A DNA stretch of 12,463 nt, from assembly GCA_903832395.1 (NCBI GenBank), contig CAILBF010000082.1:1-12463 (forward strand), given 5' to 3'. The notes beneath the pieces were generated by a model. That model made no database searches, had not been told where the DNA came from, and was given only the letters and a program-made list of their open reading frames with translations. This document shows, in pieces, positions 1 through 7,381 of the stretch. Source of the DNA: an uncultured Actinomycetes bacterium. Its GTDB lineage: Bacteria > Actinomycetota > Actinomycetes > Nanopelagicales > Nanopelagicaceae. Position 1 is the stretch's first letter. Every line of letters begins with the position of its first letter. The position numbers and the translations under genes were made by a program.

Positions 1-210
1 GGAAAACTTCTCCAGATCGTTCTTGTCATCTTCGATAACCGATAGCAGGAACGCCTTGATCTCAAATGCAATCCCAGTCGCATCATTATCGCTTTCAATG
101 ATCGCCTTGAGTTCAGCATCAACCCCGCGCACCCTACGAACTTTCTGCGTCTTGGTCTTTCGTAACAGCAAGAAAAAGAAGAGTCCGATTAGAAATGTTG
201 TTTCAACCAT
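1..210 (-). CDS. Small membrane-anchored protein of unknown function, C-terminus cut by window edge
   Basis: I do not recognise the family. From ATG at 210 the frame stays open for 70 codons to the window edge. Residues 5-16 (TFLIGLFFFLLL) form one short hydrophobic segment. A strongly basic stretch at 17-29 (RKTKTQKVRRVRG) follows, then an acidic, helix-like tail rich in D, E, K and I. The positive-inside rule suggests an N-out anchor with a cytoplasmic tail. No Shine-Dalgarno precedes ATG 210. A TAnnnT box (TACGTT, 217-222) ends six bases before it, which would fit a leaderless start. An in-frame GTG at 261-259 is an alternative that adds 17 residues. The frame on the opposite strand is Ser/Pro-rich with no domain-like pattern, so I prefer this one. 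It lies downstream of the RidA gene and is probably not part of that operon. Confidence 0.5.
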   Translation of the reverse strand, partial: MVETTFLIGLFFFLLLRKTKTQKVRRVRGVDAELKAIIESDNDATGIAFEIKAFLLSVIEDDKNDLEKFS

Positions 211-304
211 GCAAAGAACGTATCCCTGGCCACTGACAGACCAACAACCACCACCCAGCACAAATATCGACGCTCACGACCAAATTTCCGTTAACTCTTA
301 ATCG

Positions 305-321
305 TCAGGTCGGGGACCTGA
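305..321 (-). terminator. Hairpin after the operon's last gene, possible terminator
   Basis: On the minus strand a perfect 7-bp stem, TCAGGTC paired with GACCTGA around a CCC triloop, begins about ten bases after the RidA stop codon. No U-tract follows on this strand; the next bases are CGATTAAGAG. On the plus strand a T-rich run does follow, at 329-340. The upstream arm can instead pair with ACCTG at 325-329 in a 5-bp stem, so two exclusive folds exist. The position suits termination of the long operon, but lack of a U-tract keeps this tentative. Confidence 0.35.
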
Positions 322-330
322 GAACAGGTT

Positions 331-693
331 TTATTTTCTTGGGTTTACGTTTGCCCACAGATCTAATTCGACAAGAGCCTTACGAGGAAGTTCAACGACT
401 GCCACTGTTGTTCTAACCGGCCGTGGTTCATTGAAGAAATCTATCCAAATTTCGTTTACTTCTGCGAGCTTTTCTAAAGAGGTAAGGTAAAGATTGGCTT
501 TGAAAACATCATGTCTGGTGCACCCAGCATCCTTAAGGATTAGTTCAGCATTTTTGAGAGCGGCTTTCAATTGCTCTAAGACACCGCCCTCGACTAGCGA
601 TGCGCCATGTTGATCAGGGAAAAGTCCTAAGGCTCCTGATGTAACAACAATTCCATCAATCTTTCTAAAGAGTGAATAAGGTTTTTGAGACAT
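331..693 (-). CDS. RidA/YjgF/Rid-family enamine/imine deaminase
   Basis: Rid proteins hydrolyse reactive enamine/imine intermediates released by PLP enzymes, giving 2-oxo acids and ammonia in the cytoplasm. This 120-residue protein is slightly shorter than archetypal RidA (about 128). It has the family pattern: a central helix (GVLEQLKAALKNAE, 37-50), KANLYL at 65-70, and the C-terminal block VRTTVAVVELP at 93-103. Arg94 and Glu109 are spaced like the substrate-binding Arg105 and Glu120 of E. coli RidA. A GAGG about ten bases before ATG 693 serves as ribosome site. It starts 16 bases after the aminotransferase stop, so it is very likely co-transcribed and works on that enzyme's products. It may belong to a Rid subgroup other than RidA itself; the subgroup is not resolved here. 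Confidence 0.9.
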   Translation of the reverse strand: MSQKPYSLFRKIDGIVVTSGALGLFPDQHGASLVEGGVLEQLKAALKNAELILKDAGCTRHDVFKANLYLTSLEKLAEVNEIWIDFFNEPRPVRTTVAVVELPRKALVELDLWANVNPRK

Positions 694-709
694 AACTTAG
701 CAGCCTCTA

Positions 710-1936
710 TTAAATTCTAATCAAGCTAGTAATTTTATCTACGGATGTCTTAATCAATTCAAAATGCTGGGAGAAATTGATTCGGAAACTTCCCTTTCCA
801 GCAAGTCCAGATTGATAGCCAGGGCTGACAAGCACTCCCGAAAGTTTTAAATCCTTAACGAATGAGAAGTCATTTTTATAATCGTTCCCACTAACTGAAG
901 CGCAATCTGCCACTGAAGGGAAAATATATGAACTTCCACCAGGAGAGCAGACTTTTAGCCCAGGAATTGTTGAGAGCCCCTGAACTAAGTAGTCCCTGAT
1001 CTCTTGATGCAAGACAGTCCGCTCTTCGAGCCAACCAGGTTCTTCGTCTAGCCAGCCTGCTAGTGCATGTTGTGAATAGCCAGCCGCACGAAGTGAAGTC
1101 ATTGATTGCAAAGTTTCCATGGAATTTATAATCGGTGCTGAAGCAACTGCGACACCAACGCGGTAGCCGCTCATAGATTCAGTTTTAGAGGGACCAAGAA
1201 GTGTTATCGATTGCTCCTTCATGCCAGCAAGCGCGCTGAAGTGCGTGTAGTTGCGATTGTCGTAAATAAGGCGGCAGTAGAGCTGATCGGCGATGACCGA
1301 GATTTCATATTTCTTCGCCCAGCGAGCAATTTTTTCGGACATTTCACGAGTGTAGATTCCACCAGTTGGATTATTTGGATTTGAGAATACGAAGACAGTT
1401 GCACCGGCCTTGTGGGCTGATTCAAGATCCTCCTCTTTAATTTCTATAAAACCTTCGGGGGTGATTGCTGCTGGAACTCGAATCGATTCGCCACCAAGAA
1501 ATGCAACAATTCTTTCATTCATGAAGTATTCCATTGCTGGAAAAGCAACAATTGTCCCCAAGCCAACAAATGCGGACAGCGCACCGAAAAGGGCACCTTG
1601 GGTTCCGGGCATGATGATTAATTCTTTGGTTGGGTCAACATCGATACCGAGCAACGTGGAGATACGTGGGGCGAGCAAGTTACGTACAGTCGCACTGCCC
1701 CGATAGACGGAGTATGCCTCGGTATTTTCCGTTACCGCTCGGGTGAAATTCTTAAATGCTGATGCTGGCGGAAGAAATGCTCTAGTGTCGCCGTGCGTTA
1801 GGTCGATCTGATCTTCTTTTCTAGGCAACGCTGCGACTGCTTGATCCATTTCAGCAACGCTCTGTCCGTAAAGGCCTCGATAATTTTCTAGGGCAACGCT
1901 TTGTAAGCGTCCTGGCTTGATATAGGAATAACTCAT
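710..1936 (-). CDS. Fold-type I (class I/II) PLP-dependent aminotransferase
   Basis: It transfers an amino group from an amino-acid-like donor to a 2-oxo acid through pyridoxal phosphate. At 408 residues it matches the usual length of about 400. The PLP site is clear: SNPNNPTG (185-192), Asp217 and Tyr220 in VIADQLY, and the Schiff-base Lys251 in GPSKTESMSGYRVG (248-261). Arg385 in GSFRINFS is the expected substrate-carboxylate ligand, so a substrate with an alpha-carboxylate is likely. There is no fused MocR-type DNA-binding domain. Its ATG overlaps the stop of the upstream GntR gene by ATGA, so translation is coupled. RidA follows 16 bases later. In context it probably deaminates the imported compound or a product of it; the exact substrate cannot be told from sequence, and aspartate/tyrosine-type or alanine-type activity is equally possible. 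Confidence 0.92.
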   Translation of the reverse strand: MSYSYIKPGRLQSVALENYRGLYGQSVAEMDQAVAALPRKEDQIDLTHGDTRAFLPPASAFKNFTRAVTENTEAYSVYRGSATVRNLLAPRISTLLGIDVDPTKELIIMPGTQGALFGALSAFVGLGTIVAFPAMEYFMNERIVAFLGGESIRVPAAITPEGFIEIKEEDLESAHKAGATVFVFSNPNNPTGGIYTREMSEKIARWAKKYEISVIADQLYCRLIYDNRNYTHFSALAGMKEQSITLLGPSKTESMSGYRVGVAVASAPIINSMETLQSMTSLRAAGYSQHALAGWLDEEPGWLEERTVLHQEIRDYLVQGLSTIPGLKVCSPGGSSYIFPSVADCASVSGNDYKNDFSFVKDLKLSGVLVSPGYQSGLAGKGSFRINFSQHFELIKTSVDKITSLIRI

Positions 1937-2628
1937 TTACTCTTTCTCCCTTTGCTCTTCGGCTTTACGTCTTCTGGTTGCTCAATAATTACATCTTCAA
2001 CTGGAATGTAGTGATGCTTAAGTGCTTGCCTGATCTCCTGTGGTTTCTTCCCTTTTAAAACTTCTAGTAACTCTTTGTGCCGTGTTACTACTTCTTTTAA
2101 ATCAATCTTCTGCGAATCCATAGAGGAGCGCATCAAGCTTCCCATTTGCCCATCTAGCGTATGCCAAAGCTGCTGAATTCGCTCTCGCCCAGCTAGGTTG
2201 ACGATCAGACTGTGAAATTCGGTATCCAAATAAACCAAAGAGGCAAGATCTTGGGCTTTTGCTGCCGCAGACATCTGGTCAATAATAGTTTCAAATTCTG
2301 AAACTAGTTCTTGTGAAAGGGTTATCGAATTACCTTCAACAGCACTTGACTCTAAAAAGTAACGAGCAAAACATGCTTCTGCGATCGCTGTCTTACTCAT
2401 ACGCGTCACGTAAGCACCGCGCCTTACTGAAATCTCGATTAGACCCTGTGCACGCAGCTCTGTGAGAGCGGAACGTAGAGTTGTACGGCTAATGCCATAT
2501 TCGGCAGCCAATTTCGCTTCTAACAGACGCTCTCCGGCAACGAAATCATTATTTAATATCCGTTTTCGGATTTCACTCTGCACTGCTTGCGGAAGTGAAA
2601 TATGTTGAATTACATTTTTTTTGGTCAC
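1933..2628 (-). CDS. GntR-family transcriptional regulator, FadR subfamily with FCD ligand-binding domain
   Basis: Residues about 10-75 form the winged helix-turn-helix (LPQAVQSEIRKRIL, then YGISRTTLRSALTELRAQGLI and a basic wing VRRGAYV). The rest is an all-helical FCD domain. Asp135 and His139 in DTEFH, His184 in RHKELL and His206 in LKHHY match in order and spacing the metal-binding Asp/His set of FCD regulators, so a carboxylate ligand held through a metal is plausible. A Lys-rich tail (KPKSKGRKSK) extends past the domain. I chose GTG 2628 because it lies one base after the stop of the preceding DUF4438 gene (TAAGGTG), with AAGG upstream. TTG 2649 would add seven residues and lacks a ribosome site. 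It is encoded within the operon and is the obvious candidate to control it, probably as a repressor relieved by substrate. Confidence 0.9.
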   Translation of the reverse strand: MTKKNVIQHISLPQAVQSEIRKRILNNDFVAGERLLEAKLAAEYGISRTTLRSALTELRAQGLIEISVRRGAYVTRMSKTAIAEACFARYFLESSAVEGNSITLSQELVSEFETIIDQMSAAAKAQDLASLVYLDTEFHSLIVNLAGRERIQQLWHTLDGQMGSLMRSSMDSQKIDLKEVVTRHKELLEVLKGKKPQEIRQALKHHYIPVEDVIIEQPEDVKPKSKGRKSK

Positions 2629-2629
2629 C

Positions 2630-3496
2630 TTAAGTTGCCTTACCACCAAGAGCCAACAGAGTGGCTTCAGTCAATCCCACATGCTGTTGCGGATCGCTCA
2701 ATAACTCGAACTCATTCTCTGGACCAGATAAGAAAATTGTTACACCAGGGCCATGACCAGGTTGCGGGCTTGCACCATGAACGATTACTCCGACACTTAT
2801 CCAACCTTTACGATAGCCAGCGTTAAAGCGCGCATCGAGGTTGCTGATAGCAACAAAGTCACCAATTTTGATATCACTTACTCCTGCTGGAAGTTCATAG
2901 ACCTGAAGGTCGACATCCCAAAGAGGCATTGGTCGTCCAATTCCATTTCCGACATACTTGCTTTCAAAGATTGTGCGAACTGGGATTTTGAACTTCTTTT
3001 CGCCGCTCTTTTTAAAAGAGAGCGCACTGAAAAGATTGCTTGAAATATTGAAGATTCGACTCTCCATCTGGTCATCTGCTAAACCTTGTCCCTCAGTTTC
3101 AATTGAGATTTGGTCATCAGGTCTTATCAGCTTCATAACTTCTGGTGCGAAGAGAACTAGGACTCGACATCCTTCTCCGCGTTTTCCAAGTACGACCCCG
3201 GTTGCGCCGATGGCTGCGCCAGTACGAACTTTTGCAGTATTTCCAATGCAAGATTGTGCGACAAGTGAATATGCTGCATCTGAATTTGGGTGACTTACTG
3301 AAACACCAGGTGACGCATGATCGGCGTCCAAAGCAAAAATGCTATCCCCGACGCGATAATTCAAAACGATTCCACCATCTCCAGTTGGCACATATGTATG
3401 GCCATGGCGGTCGATTTTAAATGGATCGCTTAAAGACTCGGAGTGTCCGACAAAACCGAGAGAATTTACTGCAGCAGTGACTCTGAAATTTGTCAT
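2630..3496 (-). CDS. DUF4438-family protein, diverged second paralogue (copy B)
   Basis: The function is unknown. The 288 residues align end to end with the neighbouring copy A: CIGN (83-86), GQGL (136-139), GYRKGWISVGVIVHG (227-241) and GHGPG (247-251). Assignment to DUF4438 rests on my memory of family motifs. The copy departs from A at polar positions: DHVEPG is DHASPG (59-64), and the D-Q-D-H segment of A is N-L-D-A here (219-222). The QHA His of A and an Arg (Ala226 here) are also missing. Its ATG overlaps the stop of copy A by ATGA, as expected for two subunits made in fixed ratio. There is no signal peptide or membrane segment, so it is probably cytoplasmic. Either it is a structural partner of copy A or it has changed substrate; the sequence cannot separate these. 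Confidence 0.78.
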   Translation of the reverse strand: MTNFRVTAAVNSLGFVGHSESLSDPFKIDRHGHTYVPTGDGGIVLNYRVGDSIFALDADHASPGVSVSHPNSDAAYSLVAQSCIGNTAKVRTGAAIGATGVVLGKRGEGCRVLVLFAPEVMKLIRPDDQISIETEGQGLADDQMESRIFNISSNLFSALSFKKSGEKKFKIPVRTIFESKYVGNGIGRPMPLWDVDLQVYELPAGVSDIKIGDFVAISNLDARFNAGYRKGWISVGVIVHGASPQPGHGPGVTIFLSGPENEFELLSDPQQHVGLTEATLLALGGKAT

Positions 3497-4368
3497 GATT
3501 TCACCTTTATTAAATCTGTTAGGAATTTGATGTTAGATTTTTCATCAAGAATCACATTAAATGCACTTGCTGGTCCACTCATTATGGTTGACGGACCAGG
3601 TCCATGTCCAAAGAGTGATGCGCTGCCGGTTGAAATAACTCCAATAGAGATCCAATCTTTGCGATAGCCACGACCAAAACTATGATCCTGATCAATCATC
3701 GCTACGACATCTCCGATTCTGAGATCTTCTAAACCTAACGAAAAGCTCGGATCAAGATCCGGATAAGTGCCCATTAGATCGGTATTTGCATACTCGGAAA
3801 CCATTCCAGAACCAGCGCCGATCGCTTCTGGTGGAACAATTCGAGCGACATGAATATCTAAGACGCCAGAACTATTGGTGCCACCACCCAAGCCATGCAA
3901 GAGCTCGGGCGAAAGATTTTTTACGTGAATATCTTTGTGATCGAGCAACTTCAAACCTTGTCCTACAGCTCGGATACTTACGCGATCACCGGTAGTAACT
4001 TCTGCCATATCTTCTTCTAACATATCAACAAGCACATAGGCGTGCTGCCCGATTACAAAACCCTGCTTGCCTTCTGCTGGGCCGGACATAACAGTGACAA
4101 TATTTCCAATACATGTCAGAAATTGGAGAGCATAGTTAACTGACTCTTTCGCGCTTCGAACTGATAGGCCCGGTTCAACGTGATCCCCCAGGAGTCGCGT
4201 TGCAATATCTCCGCAATGCACTCCTAGGGTTACCCCGCCCATTCCCGGAAGGAAGAACGCTTGGCCATTTGCATCCACGCGAAAACCGTTACGGTCCGCC
4301 AAGGCTGGCCACACTTCCCCAACAACTATCTGTGAGACGAGCCTTGAAGCATTAGTCGTAACTTTCAT
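3493..4368 (-). CDS. DUF4438-family protein, first paralogue (copy A)
   Basis: The function is unknown. The 291-residue protein carries what I recall as DUF4438 motifs: LPGMGGVTL (40-48), GDHVEPGLSV (61-70), CIGN (86-89), GQHA (107-110), GQGL (136-139), DQDHSFGRGY (226-235) and GHGPG (254-258). Clusters of His, Asp, Glu and Gly like these suggest an enzyme active site, possibly metal-dependent, but no catalytic mechanism is shown. It has no signal peptide or transmembrane segment. A good ribosome site (GGAGAG, 4375-4380) sits six bases before ATG 4368. It follows the Gfo/Idh gene by 29 bases and overlaps copy B by four. Its place between importer and aminotransferase suggests it acts on the imported compound or an early intermediate. 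Of the two copies it keeps more of the polar residues and is the better candidate for catalysis. Confidence 0.8.
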   Translation of the reverse strand: MKVTTNASRLVSQIVVGEVWPALADRNGFRVDANGQAFFLPGMGGVTLGVHCGDIATRLLGDHVEPGLSVRSAKESVNYALQFLTCIGNIVTVMSGPAEGKQGFVIGQHAYVLVDMLEEDMAEVTTGDRVSIRAVGQGLKLLDHKDIHVKNLSPELLHGLGGGTNSSGVLDIHVARIVPPEAIGAGSGMVSEYANTDLMGTYPDLDPSFSLGLEDLRIGDVVAMIDQDHSFGRGYRKDWISIGVISTGSASLFGHGPGPSTIMSGPASAFNVILDEKSNIKFLTDLIKVKS

Positions 4369-4397
4369 CGTAATCTCTCCAACTTTCTTTTTTTAAG

Positions 4398-5528
4398 TTA
4401 CGCGCCTTTTACTTCACTGAAATTAATCCACTTACGTTCACGATATGAACGCTCAAAGGCATTGATGGTTCGTTGCACCAAGGCACCTTGCGAGAAGTCG
4501 CCTTGTGCCTGTGGCGCAGCACCAAGAATTTCGTCGGTGAAATTCTTGATCAAATTGGAATAGAAGAGAAATGGCCAAGGTTCGAGGCTGTTTCCGCCTT
4601 CTGGGAAATACTTTTGAGGTATTTCCTGTTCAACAAACTCCACGGAATCTTTGGTCGCTATTTTGATGGTCTGGCAGATGCCAAACTCTTCTACGAGTCT
4701 GACAATGATCGCACCTTTAGAGCCATAAATCCGTGCTTCTACTCCAGGATAATTTCCTACAGTCACATATGACGACTGAATAGAGGCGATGGTAGGACTT
4801 TCAAACTCGCAGAGCCACATATCGCCATCATCTATATTCATACGTTCCATCGTGCCGGTCGCCCGAATCATCCGGGTAGGTACAAAGTTCCTCATTGTCC
4901 CAACAACTTGTGTCATTGGACTATCAACCCACCAATGCATAATGTCGATGATTGGTGCGCCATATCCTTCGATTGATGAGACAGCAATTACACCTTCGCC
5001 CAATTCGGTTTGTTCGGCTTGGCGAAGTGGAGTGGCTGGGTCAATCCACTGGCTGTTCTGTTCATAACCGTTGAAAACGTATGGTTCACCGATGAAGCCT
5101 GAGTCAATCAGGTCTTTAGCCATCTGAACCGCTGGGGCGTAACGGAAGGTGAATCCCAACTTGGTCTTAACACCTTTACTCTTCGCAAGATCAGCCAAAC
5201 GTTGAGTTTCTCTGGCATCACGGTTTACCGGCTTCTCACACAAGACATGCTTGCCAGCGTTGATTGCATCCATGGAAACTTGGAAGTGCGCATCGTTGCC
5301 AGTTGCAACGTCAATCACATCAATTGTTGGATCCTTTAATATTTCCTCATAACTGTCGGTGATCAAAGGAATATTAAATTTCGCTCCAACCTCTTGCGCC
5401 ATAGCTAAATTCAAGTCAACCAGAGCTACAACTTCAGCTCGAGAGTCCCGCTGCCATCCTGGAATGTGTGCCCGTTCGGCCCATGCTCCTGCGCCAATTA
5501 CAGCAACTCGTAGCTTTTTCTTTTCCAT
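4398..5528 (-). CDS. Gfo/Idh/MocA-family NAD(P)-dependent oxidoreductase
   Basis: The family oxidises or reduces a carbonyl/hydroxyl (sometimes imine) on sugars, cyclitols and other small polar molecules. The N-terminal Rossmann fold shows VIGAGAWAERAH (10-21), with Asp38 at the end of strand 2 suggesting NAD preference. CEKP (97-100) carries the catalytic Lys99. The C-terminal beta-sheet domain has GAPIIDIMHWW (190-200); Asp195 and His198 fill the usual catalytic Asp/His slots. The length of 376 residues is typical. No export signal is present, so it is cytoplasmic. AAGGAG directly follows the permease stop codon and sits six bases before ATG, tying it to the importer genes. It is the first non-transport gene after the ABC set, so it may act on the imported substrate, perhaps with the DUF4438 proteins. 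Members differ widely in substrate, so none is assigned. Confidence 0.92.
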   Translation of the reverse strand: MEKKKLRVAVIGAGAWAERAHIPGWQRDSRAEVVALVDLNLAMAQEVGAKFNIPLITDSYEEILKDPTIDVIDVATGNDAHFQVSMDAINAGKHVLCEKPVNRDARETQRLADLAKSKGVKTKLGFTFRYAPAVQMAKDLIDSGFIGEPYVFNGYEQNSQWIDPATPLRQAEQTELGEGVIAVSSIEGYGAPIIDIMHWWVDSPMTQVVGTMRNFVPTRMIRATGTMERMNIDDGDMWLCEFESPTIASIQSSYVTVGNYPGVEARIYGSKGAIIVRLVEEFGICQTIKIATKDSVEFVEQEIPQKYFPEGGNSLEPWPFLFYSNLIKNFTDEILGAAPQAQGDFSQGALVQRTINAFERSYRERKWINFSEVKGA

Positions 5529-5540
5529 TTTTTTCTCCTT

Positions 5541-6479
5541 TTAGTTGTTTCTCTGAAGTCTGACTCGTGGGTCGATGAAGGTATATAAAACATCGACAAT
5601 AAAATTCATGATGACCATGAAGACTGATGCGACAAGTACAGTCCCGGTAATCATCGGCACATCTAGGGTAGAAATCGATCGGAAAGCGAGCTGACCAATT
5701 CCTGGGATTCCAAAGATTGATTCGACAATCAAAACTCCGCCAAGGAAGTAGCCGAGATCCATTCCAATCATCGTCACAATTGGCATCAGTGCATGACGAA
5801 TAACATGTCGTCTTAGAATCAGACCGGAAGGCATTCCCTTAAGTTGAGCAAACTCAATGAATGGTGATTGCAAAACATTTATGACGGTAGTTCGAACGAT
5901 TCTGGAGTAAAACGCTGCCCCGCCAACGCCAAGAGTGAAACTTGGCAAAATGAGATACCAAATCAGTGGATGACCAACGCCATTTAATGGGAAGACTGAA
6001 AGTTTGAATGCTAGAAAGTAGAGAAGAATAAGTCCGAGCCAGAATGGTGGAGTTGAGAGTCCAAAGAGCGCAGAAAAGGTAGAAACGCGATCAAAGAAAC
6101 TTTTTGGGCGATAGGCCGAAATAATTCCAAAGGGAATCCCCAGCAGAATTTCCCAAAGTACACCAGCAACAGCGAGAATTGCGGTGAATGGAAGAGCGCG
6201 CCAAATTTCACTTCCAACAGTTTGATTCTGCAACGCAAATGAAACGCCTAAATCGCCTCGAAGTAACCGGCCCAGGAAGTGCATGTATTGAGTCAAAAGT
6301 GATTGATCAAGCCCCAATTGATGACGAATATTTGCCACGGCTTCTGGGCTCGCATTAGTACCGGCAACCATGCGTGCAGGATCTCCAGGCACAATGAATG
6401 CAAGTATGAATGCCAAAGTCATGACACCCCATACGACTGCAAGCATCTGTGCAGTACGTCGGACTATCCAACGACTCAT
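5541..6479 (-). CDS. Dpp/Opp-type ABC importer permease, DppB-like
   Basis: This is one of two inner-membrane channel subunits of a peptide/nickel/opine-type importer. The 312 residues begin with the DppB-type N-terminus (helix at about 9-30, then the PGDPA segment). A periplasmic-side loop holds LGLDQSLLTQY, and five more hydrophobic segments fall at roughly 98-122, 134-158, 171-190, 230-255 and 276-300. The cytoplasmic coupling loop around 205-230 (FIEFAQLKGM, then RRHVIRHALMPIV) is the EAA motif that docks on the ATPases. Its ATG overlaps the stop of the DppC-like gene by ATGA. A Gfo/Idh gene follows 12 bases later. The substrate class is that of the family only; the importer could carry a peptide, an opine or another polar amine. 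Confidence 0.95.
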   Translation of the reverse strand: MSRWIVRRTAQMLAVVWGVMTLAFILAFIVPGDPARMVAGTNASPEAVANIRHQLGLDQSLLTQYMHFLGRLLRGDLGVSFALQNQTVGSEIWRALPFTAILAVAGVLWEILLGIPFGIISAYRPKSFFDRVSTFSALFGLSTPPFWLGLILLYFLAFKLSVFPLNGVGHPLIWYLILPSFTLGVGGAAFYSRIVRTTVINVLQSPFIEFAQLKGMPSGLILRRHVIRHALMPIVTMIGMDLGYFLGGVLIVESIFGIPGIGQLAFRSISTLDVPMITGTVLVASVFMVIMNFIVDVLYTFIDPRVRLQRNN

Positions 6480-7381
6480 CGCTTTACCCCCATGGAAGAC
6501 GTATCAAATAAATCAGTAAGCCAATCTCCCATTAAGTTGAATGCCAAGACGGCGATAATCATTGTTACTCCTGGCGCAACAAGCAGCCATGGTGCAGATT
6601 GAAAATACTTTTGACCTTCCGAAATCATTTCGCCCCAAGAAGGTTGTGGCAATGGAACGCCGATTCCAAGGAAAGATAAGGAAGCTTCAATCAAAATCGA
6701 TGTCGCTACGCCAAGTGTTGAGTAAACAATGATCGTTGGAATTAGGTGAGGAATTATGTGGCGCCGAATGATCTGAGGCGTTGTGAGTCCAAGACTGCGC
6801 GCGGCGATAACAAATTCTCGTTCTTTCAACGAGAGAACTTGGCTTCGGATAATTCGCGCAAGATAGGTCCAATATGCGAAGGCAATAACTAGGACCACAT
6901 TCTTTGTGCTTGGTCCCGTAACTGCAATCAGGGCTATGCAGAAAAGTAGAATTGGGAATGAAAGCACAATATCGGTTAAGCGCATGAGTATTGATTCAAC
7001 CCAACCACCCAGATAGCCAGAGATCGCACCGATGGTTACCCCGATAAAGGATGCCAGTGCAGTTGCGACAACTCCGACTGTGAGCGAAACTCGAGCGCCA
7101 AAGATCAATCGCGAAAGCACATCCCTACCATTTTGGTCGGCGCCAAGTAAGAAATGTTTTCCTGGCCCTTGCGGCGCACCAATTTCTGAAAGTCCATCAG
7201 GATATTGATACAAGGGTTTCTTAGGGGCAAACCAAGGAGCGAAGATGGCGATAAAAATCAAGAGAAGCACGATCACAACAGAAGCGAAGGCAATTTTATC
7301 TGCCTTTAGCGAACTCCAAGCCCTTGAACGTAGCGAAACGGAATCCAGTGATGATTCTACTTCTTCAAATTGATCATGCAT
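6476..7381 (-). CDS. Dpp/Opp-type ABC importer permease, DppC-like
   Basis: This is the second channel subunit, partner of the DppB-like protein. With ATG 7381 it has 301 residues. A cytoplasmic N-terminus leads into a first helix at about 32-52 (ending FAPWFAP). The DppC hallmark LGADQNGRDVLSRLIFGAR (79-97) follows, then further hydrophobic segments near 99-122, 137-155, 158-175, 210-237 and 265-288. The EAA loop is EFVIAARSLGL (189-199) followed by IIRRHIIPHLIP (204-215). I prefer ATG 7381 because GGTGAG lies six bases upstream and the start overlaps the stop of the upstream ATPase (ATGCATGA). ATG 7417 would add 12 residues inside the ATPase gene with only a weak ribosome site. The 4-base overlap with the next permease implies coupled synthesis. 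Confidence 0.94.
   Translation of the reverse strand: MHDQFEEVESSLDSVSLRSRAWSSLKADKIAFASVVIVLLLIFIAIFAPWFAPKKPLYQYPDGLSEIGAPQGPGKHFLLGADQNGRDVLSRLIFGARVSLTVGVVATALASFIGVTIGAISGYLGGWVESILMRLTDIVLSFPILLFCIALIAVTGPSTKNVVLVIAFAYWTYLARIIRSQVLSLKEREFVIAARSLGLTTPQIIRRHIIPHLIPTIIVYSTLGVATSILIEASLSFLGIGVPLPQPSWGEMISEGQKYFQSAPWLLVAPGVTMIIAVLAFNLMGDWLTDLFDTSSMGVKR

Noticed and set aside
23..301. Plus-strand open frame at the left edge
   Set aside because: Ser/Thr/Pro-rich with no domain-like pattern or ribosome site; the opposite strand gives a more credible membrane protein.
2603..2626. A-tract in the first codons of the GntR gene as a programmed frameshift site
   Set aside because: The run of eight A (ACC followed by AAAAAAAAT) could slip, but the frame is intact and no alternative product is evident.
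3493..4368. Formamidase/acetamidase identity for the DUF4438 proteins
   Set aside because: The Gly/His/Asp-rich motifs look loosely similar, but I cannot match the amidase family's conserved blocks, so no function is assigned.
4473..5067. Plus-strand frames opposite the Gfo/Idh gene
   Set aside because: They lie wholly within a gene with intact catalytic motifs and show no recognisable domain or ribosome site, so they are shadows.
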